DNA of 64,000 nucleotides from Filimonas lacunae (GTDB taxonomy: Bacteria; Bacteroidota; Bacteroidia; Chitinophagales; Chitinophagaceae): positions 2,356,001-2,420,000 of the forward strand of contig NZ_AP017422.1 of NCBI RefSeq assembly GCF_002355595.1, written 5' to 3'. Under the pieces are notes generated by a model, which saw nothing but the letters and a program-made list of their open reading frames with translations, was not told the origin of the DNA and searched no databases. The translations under genes were made by a program, and so were the position numbers. Shown here piece after piece: positions 49,301-52,866 of this stretch (position 1 is the stretch's first letter; each line of letters starts with the position of its first letter).

Positions 49301-51157
49301 GTATCATTTGATGCAGCTATTTATGAAATATTTATGGCGCTGTTTTCGGCAGCGGGTGTAGTAGTGGTTGCACAGGAGGTTATTAATCAGCCGGTTGCTT
49401 TTGTACAATACTTACAGCAATGCGGTGTTACCATTGCTACATTACCGCCGGTGTACCTGGCCAGCCTGGGTAAACAGGTTTTGCAGCCGCTTCGTATACT
49501 GGTTACAGCGGGAGAAGCACCTGGTAAGGAGTATGCAGCCTATCACAGCACCTATCTTGACTATTATAACGCTTATGGCCCTACGGAGTATAGTGTTTGT
49601 ACTTCTATTTACCAGGTTGCAGGTAATGAAGTCATCATCCCTATTGGGAAGCCGCTGATAAATACACAGGTTTATATTCTTGACCAGCATCAGCAATTGC
49701 TGCCACAGGGGTTCTGGGGAGAGATAACGGTTTCGGGTAAGGGGATTGCCCGTGGATATTTAAACAGGCCTGATCTGACTAAAGAGAAGTTTATTGACCA
49801 TCCTTTTATACCAGGTGAAAAATTGTACAGAACAGGGGATATAGGCAGGTGGACTCCGGAGGGTGATATTGTTTTTGCAGGCAGAAGGGATAACCTGGTG
49901 AAAATAAGAGGTTACCGGGTAGAGCTGGCAGAGATAGAGCAGGTGTTGTTATTGCATCCGGATGTGTCTACTGTGGCTGTAACCTATAGAAAAGAAGCCG
50001 GTAGCAGGGATGTGTTGAGTGCTTATATTGAGTCTGATGCTTCTAATGATATTGCTGCATTGAAATGGTGGCTGGCGCAAAAGCTTCCTTACTATATGAT
50101 TCCCGGTTATTTCTTTTTTATGAAGGCTATTCCTTTAACAGCGAGTGGGAAAATTAACTATGGCGCATTACCGGTGGAACTGACGGGCGATGCTGTTGAA
50201 CAGGTGTCTCCGGTTAATGCTATCGAAGTATTACTACTGGAAATATGGCAGGAGGTGTTGCAATTGAAAAATATTAGCACGGAAGATGACTTCTTTGCAA
50301 TAGGGGGGCATTCGATACTGGCCATGCGCTTTATGTCGCTGTTATGGGAAAGGATGAATAAAACTGTGAGTATCAGGGATCTGGTGAAGTATCCTACTAT
50401 TCGCTCCCTTGCGGAATTTATCAACAGGGATAGCAGTGATAAAGGATTATTGTTACCACTTAATCGTGTCAGTGGTAATGACTTGCCATTATTTATGATT
50501 CCGCCGGTGGTGGGCTCTTCCACAGTGTTCACAGCATTGGCGGCTGCATTGGAGGAAAAGGAAATTCGTTGTTACGGATTACAGTACCGCGGTTTTGACT
50601 ATGATGTACCTTTTGATGAGAGTATGCAGGTAATGGCAGAGTCATTTGCTGCGGAAATTATATCGGCTGGTACCGGGCAAAAAATATACGTGCTGGGGTA
50701 TTCTATGGGCGCGCTGCTGGCTGTAGAAACGGTGCGTTCGCTGGAACGAAAGGGGTATACTGCAGGATTGATATTGCTGGATAAAGATCCTTCGGCAGGA
50801 TGGAGTGATTTTGATGTCAGAAATGCGAAAGAGGAAGATGCTTTGCTGGAAATATTTCAATTGCATTTCAGTCATCAGCAGCAGGTGGAATTTAAGGATA
50901 TGGACAGGTTGCAACGGCTGCTGGCTCATAATATTTCGCTTTTACAATCTTATAGAACCGTTGGTAAAATAAAGGCTGATATTCTTGCTTTAGAAGCCTT
51001 AGATTCATCTAAGCAAAATAAAATGCGAAAATGGAAAACACGCACTTCAGGAAGCTTTGAACACCAGCTTTGTGAGGGCAATCACTTTAGTCTCATACAG
51101 GATAGTAATATCCCAACGTTAACCGATTTTATTTCTCAATTTGTCATTAACCATTAA
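28331..51157 (+). CDS. NRPS3: giant seven-module synthetase with docking domain and thioesterase
   Basis: 7608 residues. Residues 1-57 resemble a TubC N-terminal docking domain. Seven C-A-T modules follow, with carrier serines S1063, S2099, S3150, S4191, S5243, S6284 and S7328. A TE (about 7375-7608; GYSMG with S7458, GNHFSLI near the end) releases the product. Hand-read codes: modules 6, 8, 10 (first, third, fifth here) DAFWLGGTFK, DVFWLGGTFK, DAFWLGGTFK (Val, or Ile for the middle one); modules 7, 9, 11 DLTKMGSAGK (Asn/Asp type, A5 motif YGPAE); module 12 DAYTVAAVCK (Phe/Tyr type). All C domains look LCL; no E domain is present. The last C domain has HHIIADA instead of HHxxxDG. Large parts of the six first modules are near-identical DNA (see repeats). 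Predicted addition: Val-Asx-Val-Asx-Val-Asx-Phe/Tyr. Confidence 0.95.
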   Translation: MKNTLDFLIKLKTEGIMVSLSDGNIKVMAKKGASLSEAIKAELSERKTELIAYLKNKPVADVSLIPAREAGSVVPLSFSQERLWVIDQLQGSAQYHIPAVLRLKGRLDIALLEMALGEMVNRHHILRTLIHEKDGVGYQEIGREHSWSMEPLLLMNQQDVALLTSVIAGFIERPFLLSLNYPFRVQLIQISDVEHILVLVMHHIASDGASVAVFIRELSELYQAKLEQRVPVLPLLGIQYADYACWQRAQRKDVQVAGLAYWKQQLTGVPVLELPADYLRPVVLGTDGAQLVFQLPDSLGSKLEELALREGVTLYMLLLASFKVLLHRYSGQDDICVGTPVAGRSETALELLIGFFVNTLAIRTRVPGNASFAEMLQRVKEEMLAAYTHQAVPFEQVVEAVETSRDISRHPLFQVMFSFIPGEQSALPQLGDVVVSYEAQEHKTAKFDLNIEFEKTGKAVSFSIEYNTSLYKASRIERMGAHLVNILQAVVCDPQQRIRDIVYLSASEEQEVLQFSGEVHAVPDDLSVPVILHEVVQLHGDAIALSDGAVSYTYTELWHRSGLLSGFLQQECHVWPESLVGIVMGRGTGFVLAMTGILRSGAGYLPIESHLPQDRIRRLLKAGGVSVVVTDNADVASWLGEEFTCVLLSDALSKGIATPDDAFRSSAASLAYIMFTSGSTGEPKGVMVEHRSIVRLVKDTNYVSLNSSDRILQTGSLSFDAATFEIWGALLNGGAVYVTALENLLDATELAGYISGYGISCMWFTSSWFNQLADESPALFAGLKQVLVGGEQLSVSHVGKVMHHCPAVRIVNGYGPTENTTFSVCGEVLPSDIAEGVIRLGYPVSKSRVYITDVYGKLVGKGVYGELLLGGEGVSRGYLNDALRTETSFIANPFVPGERVYRSGDIGCWDEDGRILFRGRRDNQVKIRGYRVEPQEIARVLEEHESVREAAVKVVVSAVGDKQLAAYYTGEEGAVAAIRLHLEKHLPSYMRPAYLQWLPVFVLNANGKTDMGALPAPVMEEVAYIAASSELESYLVEVWSEVLHIATTDLSVEANFFELGGQSLKAIALIGRIHRDRGIKIPLVELFTHATIRGLAGYLSVQSHVVYAGLVAAPVSDYYPVSYAQRRMYLLQQFDTFSTAYNIPLQLPLPGGYGIEEVGAALQALVNRHEILRTSFEEREGVPVQVVQASVKLEVKACEKVNLDAIVAPFDLSVAPLLRAGYCKGALGGVLLLDIHHIITDGLSQAILQDELMRILSGEVLAPVVFQYKDYAVYEQGAAGQLQLSGHGDYWADRFSGDLPVLELPVDFARPEVRSLQGTSLGIKLSAEEVLFLRRLCNEEEVTLYMAGLSLWLLLLWRVSGQDDVITGTPVSGRQHADLSGIVGLFVNTLAIRNKITGSQRYDEFLKTVKNNVLSDFEHEDYPFELLLEAVWPHRDRSRHPLFDTMFSVQNKNAFWKEVWLTGEQEEDGFDQGEKFDLNLRLVEYGEDVYLHLGYNTTLFTVETAHALLDGYRELLASLQADKLQYLFDLQLLSPASRLLLSTAALLDSVVPANTYSNVFEARAAKSGDTIAVKDENGFLSYADLNYKANQLAHYLHNNGIATGSVVGVLLPPCKEMMVGIIGIFKAGCAYLPIDTSQPASRIEHILSDSDVDCVVTVGELPEGLQYSGMIVDLLSPFLQEQPVNNLLLPQDVDQLAYVIYTSGSTGRPKGVPIAQKSLMNYVNWFIEEVQYDESDSTILTSSFSFDLGHTVLFPVLLCGGCLHIVSKDLYLSPSDLSRYVQSAGISFLKFTPTLFSMLLNSADFEPSWLSGIRILMLGGEMIHVKDVGRFLSLYPDKYVLNSYGPAEATAGSVYKRIDRHNYDSFASRVVIGSPIPNMRAYILDKHHHVQPAGLPGEIYLSGIGLSAGYYHRDDLTVARFIEHPFYPGERLYATGDLGKYTASGELVCFGRSDHQVKIRGYRVELSEIEQCIISSGIVQECCVVYRTDSAGDGFLAAFVTDENVDIIQLRGFLELNLPDYMVPRSVVRLVQLPLTANGKTDRQQLGVYELGLEEGGSGAEYVAASGGLELELQRIWEEVLDVHPVSVAENFFRLGGHSLKALRVLNAVSRDLEMKLTLNEFFRYPVIRDLSAYLSGKDKVGYEAIAAAPVLDYYPLSHAQKRLWILQQLTTVQQAYNIPYYIHVKGILDPALLQDALQQLVNRHEVLRTVFDVVNDEPVQKIIPASLFSVNLLYDDVSGSADALFLCDEIAASESGYAFDLLNGPLLRVRLVKTGNASSALCFTLHHIVFDGWSVQVLLGELLRVYHGLATGNTYRLPELDIQYKDYAVWQEEQLLSGKFSAARSYWHQLFSGELPVLELPADYPRAAVKNYEGKSYRVSLPASVNAGLTAYSAEAGVSLFMLLLSGVQILLSKYSGQEDIIVGTPVSGRDHAGLADQIGFYVNTLAIRGYIDGNQSFEEYIQVLKDRLLAAYDHQGYPFDKLVEELGVSGDGSRSPLFDVMVVMEHAASTESLFEKNKLEVFPGESVTTTSKFDLTFHFTESSAEISLGIEYNTSLYKCSRIERMVGHLVNILNAIANNAKQRIGDMVYLSAAEEQELRSFSGEVSVVSEALSVPALLYEMVQQHGDAIALSDGITNYTYDEFWNKSGRIAGYLQQQCKVKPEALVGIVMDKGPDFILAMAGILRSGAAYLPIESHLPEDRIRLLLKVGGVAAVLTNNTAIAEMVSDGYMPCVDIQVAMREGAQVSQVAISKSSLAYVMFTSGSTGEPKGVMIEHRGIVRLVRDTNYVRLNNKDKILQGGSLTFDVATFEIWGALLNGGTLYITALEHLLDTTRLRLFIQQYGITRMWFTSSWFNQLADEDPSLFSSLQQILVGGEQLSVVHVGKVMASCPHLVVTNGYGPTEDTTFAVCGDVRKEDILSGIIRLGKPISKSRTYIVDKHGNLAGKGVYGELLLGGEGISRGYLNDALRTAAAFVANPFVPGERVYRSGDIGCWDEDGRIIFRGRRDNQVKIRGYRVEPLEIARVLEKHEAVREAAVKVVVGAGGDKQLAAYYTGEANAVATIRLYLEKHLPSYMRPTYLQWLPVFALNASGKTDMKALPAPVMEETSYTAAATEWEVYLVNVWSEVLHISAAGLSVEANFFELGGQSLKAIALIGRIHRDRGVKIPLVELFTHATIRGLAGYLSVQSQVVYTGLVVAPVNAYYPVSYAQRRMYLLQQFDTFSTAYNIPLQLPLPDGYSIEEVSVALQKLVNRHEVLRTSFEEREGVPVQVVHASVTLELNAYDGVEADGFVMPFDLSVAPLLRAGYYNSGNRIVLLLDIHHIITDGLSQAILQDEFIRLLSGEVLAPVPFQYKDYAVYEQSAAGQLQLAGHSEYWASRLSGELPVLELPVDFARSEVRSLQGASTEVRLNTDEVLFLRGLCSEEGVTLYMAGLSLWSLLLWRVSGQEDIITGTPVSGRQHADLAGIAGLFVNTLAIRNKITESQRYKEFLKTVKNNVLSDFEHEGYPFELLLEAVWPYRDRSRHPLFDTMFSVQNKNAFWQEMGEDDEVSAEISEAFFTDRGGKFDLNLRLVEYGEDVYLHLGYNTTLFTAETAHALLDGYRELMASLQADKLQYLFDLQLLSTASRLLLSTAALLDSVVPANTYSNVFEARAAKSGDAIAVKDENGFLSYADLNYKANQLAHYLHNNGIATGSVVGVLLPPCKEMMVGIIGIFKAGCAYLPIDISQPAARIEHILSDSDVDCVVTVGELPEGLEYSGMIVDLLSPVLQEQPVNNLLLPQDADQLAYVIYTSGSTGRPKGVPIAQKSLMNYVNWFIEEVQYDESDSTILTSSFSFDLGHTVLFPVLLCGGCLHIVSKDLYLSPADLCRYVQSAGISFLKFTPTLFSMLLNSADFEPSWLSGIRILMLGGEMIHVKDVGRFLSLYPDKYVLNSYGPAEATAGSVYKRIDCHNYDSFASRVVIGSPIPNMRAYILDKHHHVQPAGLPGEIYLSGIGLSAGYYHRDDLTVARFIEHPFYPGERLYATGDLGKYTASGELVCFGRSDHQVKIRGYRVELSEIEQCIISSGIVQECCVVYRTDSAGDGFLAAFVTDENVDIIQLRGFLELNLPDYMVPRSVVRLVQLPLTANGKTDRQQLGVYELGLEEGGSVAEYVAASGGLELELQRIWEEVLDVHPVSVTENFFRLGGHSLKALRVLNAVSRDLEMKLTLNEFFRYPVIRDLSAYLSGKDKVGYEAIAAAPVLDYYPLSHAQKRLWILQQLTATQQAYNIPYYIHVKGILDPALLQDALQQLVNRHEVLRTVFDVVNDEPVQKIIPASLFSVNLLYDDVSGSADALFLCDEIAASESGYAFDLLNGPLLRVRLVKTGNASSALCFTLHHIVFDGWSVQVLLGELLRVYHGLATGNTYRLPELDIQYKDYAVWQEEQLLSGKFSAARSYWHQLFSGELPVLELPADYPRAAVKNYEGKSYRVSLPASVNAGLTAYSAEAGVSLFMLLLSGVQILLSKYSGQEDIIVGTPVSGRDHAGLSDQIGFYVNTLAVRDFVDGKQSFHEYLRVAKDRLLAAYDHQGYPFDKLVEELGLSGDGSRSPLFDVMVVMEHAASTESLFELNNLEVLFGERVTTTSKFDMTFHFTASSSDIGLAIEYNTSLYKASRIERMGAHLVNILQAVVCDPQQRIRDIVYLSASEEQEVLQFSGEVHAVPDDLSVPVILHEVVQLHGDAIALSDGAVSYTYTELWHRSGLLSGFLQQECHVWPESLVGIVMGRGTGFVLAMTGILRSGAGYLPIESHLPQDRIRRLLKAGGVSVVVTDAADVASWLGEEFTCVLLSDALSKGIATPDDDFRSSAASLAYIMFTSGSTGEPKGVMVEHRSIVRLVKDTNYVSLNSSDRILQTGSLSFDAATFEIWGALLNGGAVYVTALENLLDATELAGYISGYGISCMWFTSSWFNQLADESPALFAGLKQVLVGGEQLSVSHVGKVMHHCPAVRIVNGYGPTENTTFSVCGEVLPSDIAEGVIRLGYPVSKSRVYITDVYRKLVGKGVYGELLLGGEGVSRGYLNDALRTETSFIANPFVPGERVYRSGDIGCWDEDGRILFRGRRDNQVKIRGYRVEPQEIARVLEEHESVREAAVKVVVSAVGDKQLAAYYTGEEGAVAAIRLHLEKHLPSYMRPAYLQWLPVFVLNANGKTDMGALPAPVMEEVAYIAASSELESYLVEVWSEVLHIATTDLSVEANFFELGGQSLKAIALIGRIHRDRGIKIPLVELFTHATIRSLASYLSVQSQVVYAGLVAAPVSDYYPVSYAQRRMYLLQQFDTFSTAYNIPLQLPLPGGYGIEEVGAALQALVNRHEILRTSFEEREGVPVQIVQASVVLSVTAYGDTMPVDFVKPFDLSVAPLLRAGYYNGELGGVLLLDIHHIITDGLSQAILQDEFIRILSGETLAPVVFQYKDFAVHEQSAAGQLPLANDGAYWTDRLSGELPMLELPIDFARPEVRSLQGASAGVRLSADEVLLLRRLCSEEEVTLYMAGLSLWLLLLWRVSGQEDIITGTPVSGRQHADLSGIVGLFVNTLAIRSRIQAGKRYVEYLSDLKQEVLSDFEHEGYPFELLLEAVWPHRDRSRHPLFDTMFSVQNKNAFWQEMGEDGEVSAEISEAFFTDRGGKFDLNLRLVEYGEDIYLHLGYNTTLFTVETAHALLDGYRELMASLQADKLQYLFDLQLLSPASRLLLSTAPLLDSPAPVNTYSSVFEGRAAKSGDTIAVKDENGFLSYADLNCKANQLAHYLYSNGIVAGSVVGVLLPPCKEMMVGIIGIFKAGCAYLPIDTSQPAARIEHILSDSDVDCVVTVGELPEGLEYSGMIVDLLSPSLQEQPVNNLLLPQDVDQLAYVIYTSGSTGRPKGVPIAQKSLMNYVNWFIEEVQYDESDSTILTSSFSFDLGHTVLFPVLLCGGCLHIVSKDLYLSPADLCRYVQSAGISFLKFTPTLFSMLLNSADFEPSWLSGIRILMLGGEMIHVKDVGRFLSLYPDKYVLNSYGPAEATAGSVYKRIDRHNYDSFASRVVIGSPIPNMRAYILDKHHHVQPAGLPGEIYLSGIGLSAGYYHRDDLTVARFIEHPFYPGERLYATGDLGKYTASGELVCFGRSDHQVKIRGYRVELSEIEQCIISSGIVQECCVVYRTDSAGDGFLAAFVTDENVDIIQLRGFLELNLPDYMVPRSVVRLGQLPLTANGKTDRQQLGVYELGLEEGGSGAEYVAASGGLELELQRIWEEVLDVHPVSVAENFFRLGGHSLKALRVLNAVSRDLEMKLTLNEFFRYPVIRELSAYLSGKDKVGYEAIAAAPVLDYYPLSHAQKRLWILQQLAEERQAYNVPKVFYLQGVPDVDRLRHSFELLVQRHDILRTVFRVVNGEVKQHIVRKDLLPDCFQVVTMLQLRDAGVTSDEFIHKRINKAFDLENGPLLQVYLVQQQKQAYTLLINMHHIIADAWSMKILLSELVAFYNTPEVLLPLLSIQYKDYAWWEAEYLESDHGQRHRKFWMETLHGDIARIHLPEKANRPARKTFNGSSCGYQFSNTLTQRLKGMAADEGTSMFVLLMAAFNALFYRYLGIDDMVIGTVVAGREREELLQQVGFYVNTLAVRNRFSGQDSFIKLLGKVKENVLLALEHQYYPFDRIVSDLGGAADADRQSLFDIMLVYQNQEEWTEGALEIEGMTLQPGKGELEGSKFDISFVVSERETGLHFYIEYNTDIYEGAFMLQLMGHLKLLLESVLQLPEKPIAYLDYLPGEEHQLLLQFNSTAFAEALHFPAIQCYFENQAVHFPDNAAIISGDRVWSYRQVNEITNRLAHWIRSEYSDRVDRVIAFVADRSEWQVMLMLGILKSGAAFLPIDPTNPSERIVFMLNDAMPLLVITDTEEVTWLAAVTSKVIGLEVIIDQLPGYAATNPVLLNTPEDMAYVIYTSGSTGRPKGVVIEHRGTINLAHDQVRRFAITPADRSLQFATVSFDAAIYEIFMALFSAAGVVVVAQEVINQPVAFVQYLQQCGVTIATLPPVYLASLGKQVLQPLRILVTAGEAPGKEYAAYHSTYLDYYNAYGPTEYSVCTSIYQVAGNEVIIPIGKPLINTQVYILDQHQQLLPQGFWGEITVSGKGIARGYLNRPDLTKEKFIDHPFIPGEKLYRTGDIGRWTPEGDIVFAGRRDNLVKIRGYRVELAEIEQVLLLHPDVSTVAVTYRKEAGSRDVLSAYIESDASNDIAALKWWLAQKLPYYMIPGYFFFMKAIPLTASGKINYGALPVELTGDAVEQVSPVNAIEVLLLEIWQEVLQLKNISTEDDFFAIGGHSILAMRFMSLLWERMNKTVSIRDLVKYPTIRSLAEFINRDSSDKGLLLPLNRVSGNDLPLFMIPPVVGSSTVFTALAAALEEKEIRCYGLQYRGFDYDVPFDESMQVMAESFAAEIISAGTGQKIYVLGYSMGALLAVETVRSLERKGYTAGLILLDKDPSAGWSDFDVRNAKEEDALLEIFQLHFSHQQQVEFKDMDRLQRLLAHNISLLQSYRTVGKIKADILALEALDSSKQNKMRKWKTRTSGSFEHQLCEGNHFSLIQDSNIPTLTDFISQFVINH
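29719..31902 (+). repeat. Long direct repeat, copy 1 (end of C, A(Val), T, start of next C)
   Basis: This stretch of NRPS3 is nearly identical by eye to 42259-44442, at a constant offset of 12,540 bp. It covers the last part of one C domain, the whole Val A domain, the carrier and about the first 75 residues of the next C domain. Differences are scattered single bases. Confidence 0.9.
32753..35630 (+). repeat. Long direct repeat, copy A (end of C, A(Asx), T, most of next C)
   Basis: This block of about 2.88 kb is nearly identical to 39029-41906 (offset 6,276 bp). Its first 2.09 kb also matches 45308-47395 (offset 12,555 bp). It begins at the shared AAGTTTGATCTGAACC near the end of a C domain and ends after the VGTPVSGRDHAG segment of the following C domain. 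Confidence 0.9.
39029..41906 (+). repeat. Long direct repeat, copy B (of 32753-35630)
   Basis: Second copy of the Asx-module block, 6,276 bp downstream of copy A. Within the A domain only scattered substitutions are visible, for example R-to-C in KRIDCHNYD. The module feeding into it differs from copy A by a four-residue longer loop (EISEAFFTDRGGKF versus GFDQGEKF). Confidence 0.9.
42259..44442 (+). repeat. Long direct repeat, copy 2 (of 29719-31902)
   Basis: Second copy of the Val-module block. One replacement stands out: the A domain reads VYRKLVGKG where copy 1 has VYGKLVGKG, a G-to-A transition near 43437. Both edges lie inside C domains. Confidence 0.9.
45308..47395 (+). repeat. Long direct repeat, copy C (of 32753-34840)
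   Basis: Third copy of the Asx-module block, 6,279 bp after copy B. It diverges at the start of the last C domain, just after LWILQQL, where the unrelated aromatic module begins. Its first 250 bp after the C/A junction carry more changes (APLLDSPAPVNTYSSVFEG) than copies A and B. Confidence 0.9.
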
Positions 51158-51168
51158 AATATAGTCTC

Positions 51169-52842
51169 GTGGATTTATTAAAAATTCTGCAAAAAAGATC
51201 CAGGTTGTTTTATTTGTCCCTTTTGTTTCTGGGGATGATCAATGCGTTATGGTCTGCAGCACTGTTGTTGTTTATTAATGGAAAAATTGCTGGTGAGCAT
51301 GCTTCTTTTCTGAATAATGACGACTGGCGTATTTATGTGGTACTGATAGTGATATCTTTTTTTACAGCCCGGTATTTTCAGAAATATATGATCAGTCTTA
51401 CTTATGACCTTGGAAATGAATTGAATTTATCTGTGTTTCAAAGGTTACGTTTTTCTAATTATGAGGCCTATCTGAAACTGGGAGAGGAAAGAGTAAGGAC
51501 TGTGATGTCTGATGTAGTTATTCTTCAACGGTTTCCGCAGGTGTTTATAGAATCGTTTAATGCAGGGGTAATGGTGCTGATTGGCCTGGGGTATCTTTTT
51601 TGGATAAATATGCTGAATGCATTTATAGTATCGGTGGTGTTGCTATTGCTGGGAGCTATTTATTACCTGCGTAATATGGCTATTCAAAAAGATCTTTCTG
51701 CTGCACGTGACCTGGCAAATGTGTATCAGCAAAATGTGAACGATTTTTTGCGCGGATTCAAGGAAGTGAAGATGAGCGCAGACAGGAGCGATACTATTTA
51801 TGATCAATTTCTGGTACCCAATCGCAGTAAAGTAAAGGCGCTTACAGTAAAGAGCATTACCCGCCTGATGGGTAATGAATTGATTGGAACTTACTGCTGG
51901 TATGTGATGATAGGTGTGGTGCTTTTTCTGATACCTGTTATGCAAAAGAATGCGAATGACCACGGCGGCAGTTTTATTGTAACGCTTCTGTTTTTAATGG
52001 GCCCTGTGGCTGTTGTTATTACTCAGATTAAGGAGTTTACTTTAATGAGGATAGCTATGAACCGGATACAAGAGTTTAACACGCTGTTACATTCTGCCAG
52101 TTCTGGGCAGCTGAATCATGGTAGCGAGATGCCTGTGGGCGAAGCATTTGAAAGCATTCGTTTTGAAAATGTGGAGTATGAATATTTTGATGCCAAAAGA
52201 AAAGAAACATTTCGCCTGCAGCCGCTGAATCTGGAAATCAGGAAAGGAGATAGTTTGTTTGTTACGGGGGGCAATGGTAGTGGTAAAAGTACTTTTATTC
52301 AGCTGTTGTCGGGTTTGTACACTCCTATGTCTGGTACTATATACTGGAATGATATACCTGTGACTCCGGAGCATTATGCCTGGTATCGAAACCAGTTGTC
52401 CTGCATTTTTACGGATTGCTATTTGCCTGGTGAAAATTACGATGGCTTTCAGCTTTCCAGGAATAATGAGCAGCTGATGTTGTTGATTGAAAAAATGCAA
52501 CTTTCAGACGTGATTGCTATTGATGAGCAGCATAACCGTATTTCCAACCAGCTATCGAAAGGGCAACAAAAGCGCCTGGCGCTTATTTATCTTCTGTTGG
52601 AGAATAAAGAAGTGATCGTACTGGACGAATGGGCGGCTGAGCAGGATCCTGTATTCAGAGGAGTTTTCTATAAAGAGATTATACCTGCCCTGAAGCGGGA
52701 TGGCAAAACCGTGATTGCGGTTACTCATGACGATCAGTATTTCCACTGTGCAGAAAAGGTAGTACGTTTTGATTTTGGGAAAATTTCGGATATCCATATC
52801 AATGAATCTTTACTAACCAAAGAGGCTTTTCATTCATTATAA
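51169..52842 (+). CDS. Cyclic-peptide-type ABC exporter (TMD-NBD half transporter)
   Basis: 557 residues from a GTG start 11 bp after NRPS3. The N-terminal half has about six hydrophobic segments (first near 15-33). The C-terminal half is an ATPase with Walker A GGNGSGKST (near 367-375), an ABC signature in the form LSKGQQKRLAL, Walker B VIVLDEW and the His switch in AVTHDD. The architecture and the LDEWAAEQDP segment match the SyrD/PvdE/YojI cyclic peptide export family, which works as a homodimer in the inner membrane. Its position directly after the terminating NRPS gene makes export of the lipopeptide the natural assignment. Confidence 0.9.
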   Translation: MDLLKILQKRSRLFYLSLLFLGMINALWSAALLLFINGKIAGEHASFLNNDDWRIYVVLIVISFFTARYFQKYMISLTYDLGNELNLSVFQRLRFSNYEAYLKLGEERVRTVMSDVVILQRFPQVFIESFNAGVMVLIGLGYLFWINMLNAFIVSVVLLLLGAIYYLRNMAIQKDLSAARDLANVYQQNVNDFLRGFKEVKMSADRSDTIYDQFLVPNRSKVKALTVKSITRLMGNELIGTYCWYVMIGVVLFLIPVMQKNANDHGGSFIVTLLFLMGPVAVVITQIKEFTLMRIAMNRIQEFNTLLHSASSGQLNHGSEMPVGEAFESIRFENVEYEYFDAKRKETFRLQPLNLEIRKGDSLFVTGGNGSGKSTFIQLLSGLYTPMSGTIYWNDIPVTPEHYAWYRNQLSCIFTDCYLPGENYDGFQLSRNNEQLMLLIEKMQLSDVIAIDEQHNRISNQLSKGQQKRLALIYLLLENKEVIVLDEWAAEQDPVFRGVFYKEIIPALKRDGKTVIAVTHDDQYFHCAEKVVRFDFGKISDIHINESLLTKEAFHSL

Positions 52843-52866
52843 CACCAAAATATCAAGCAAGCTGCT

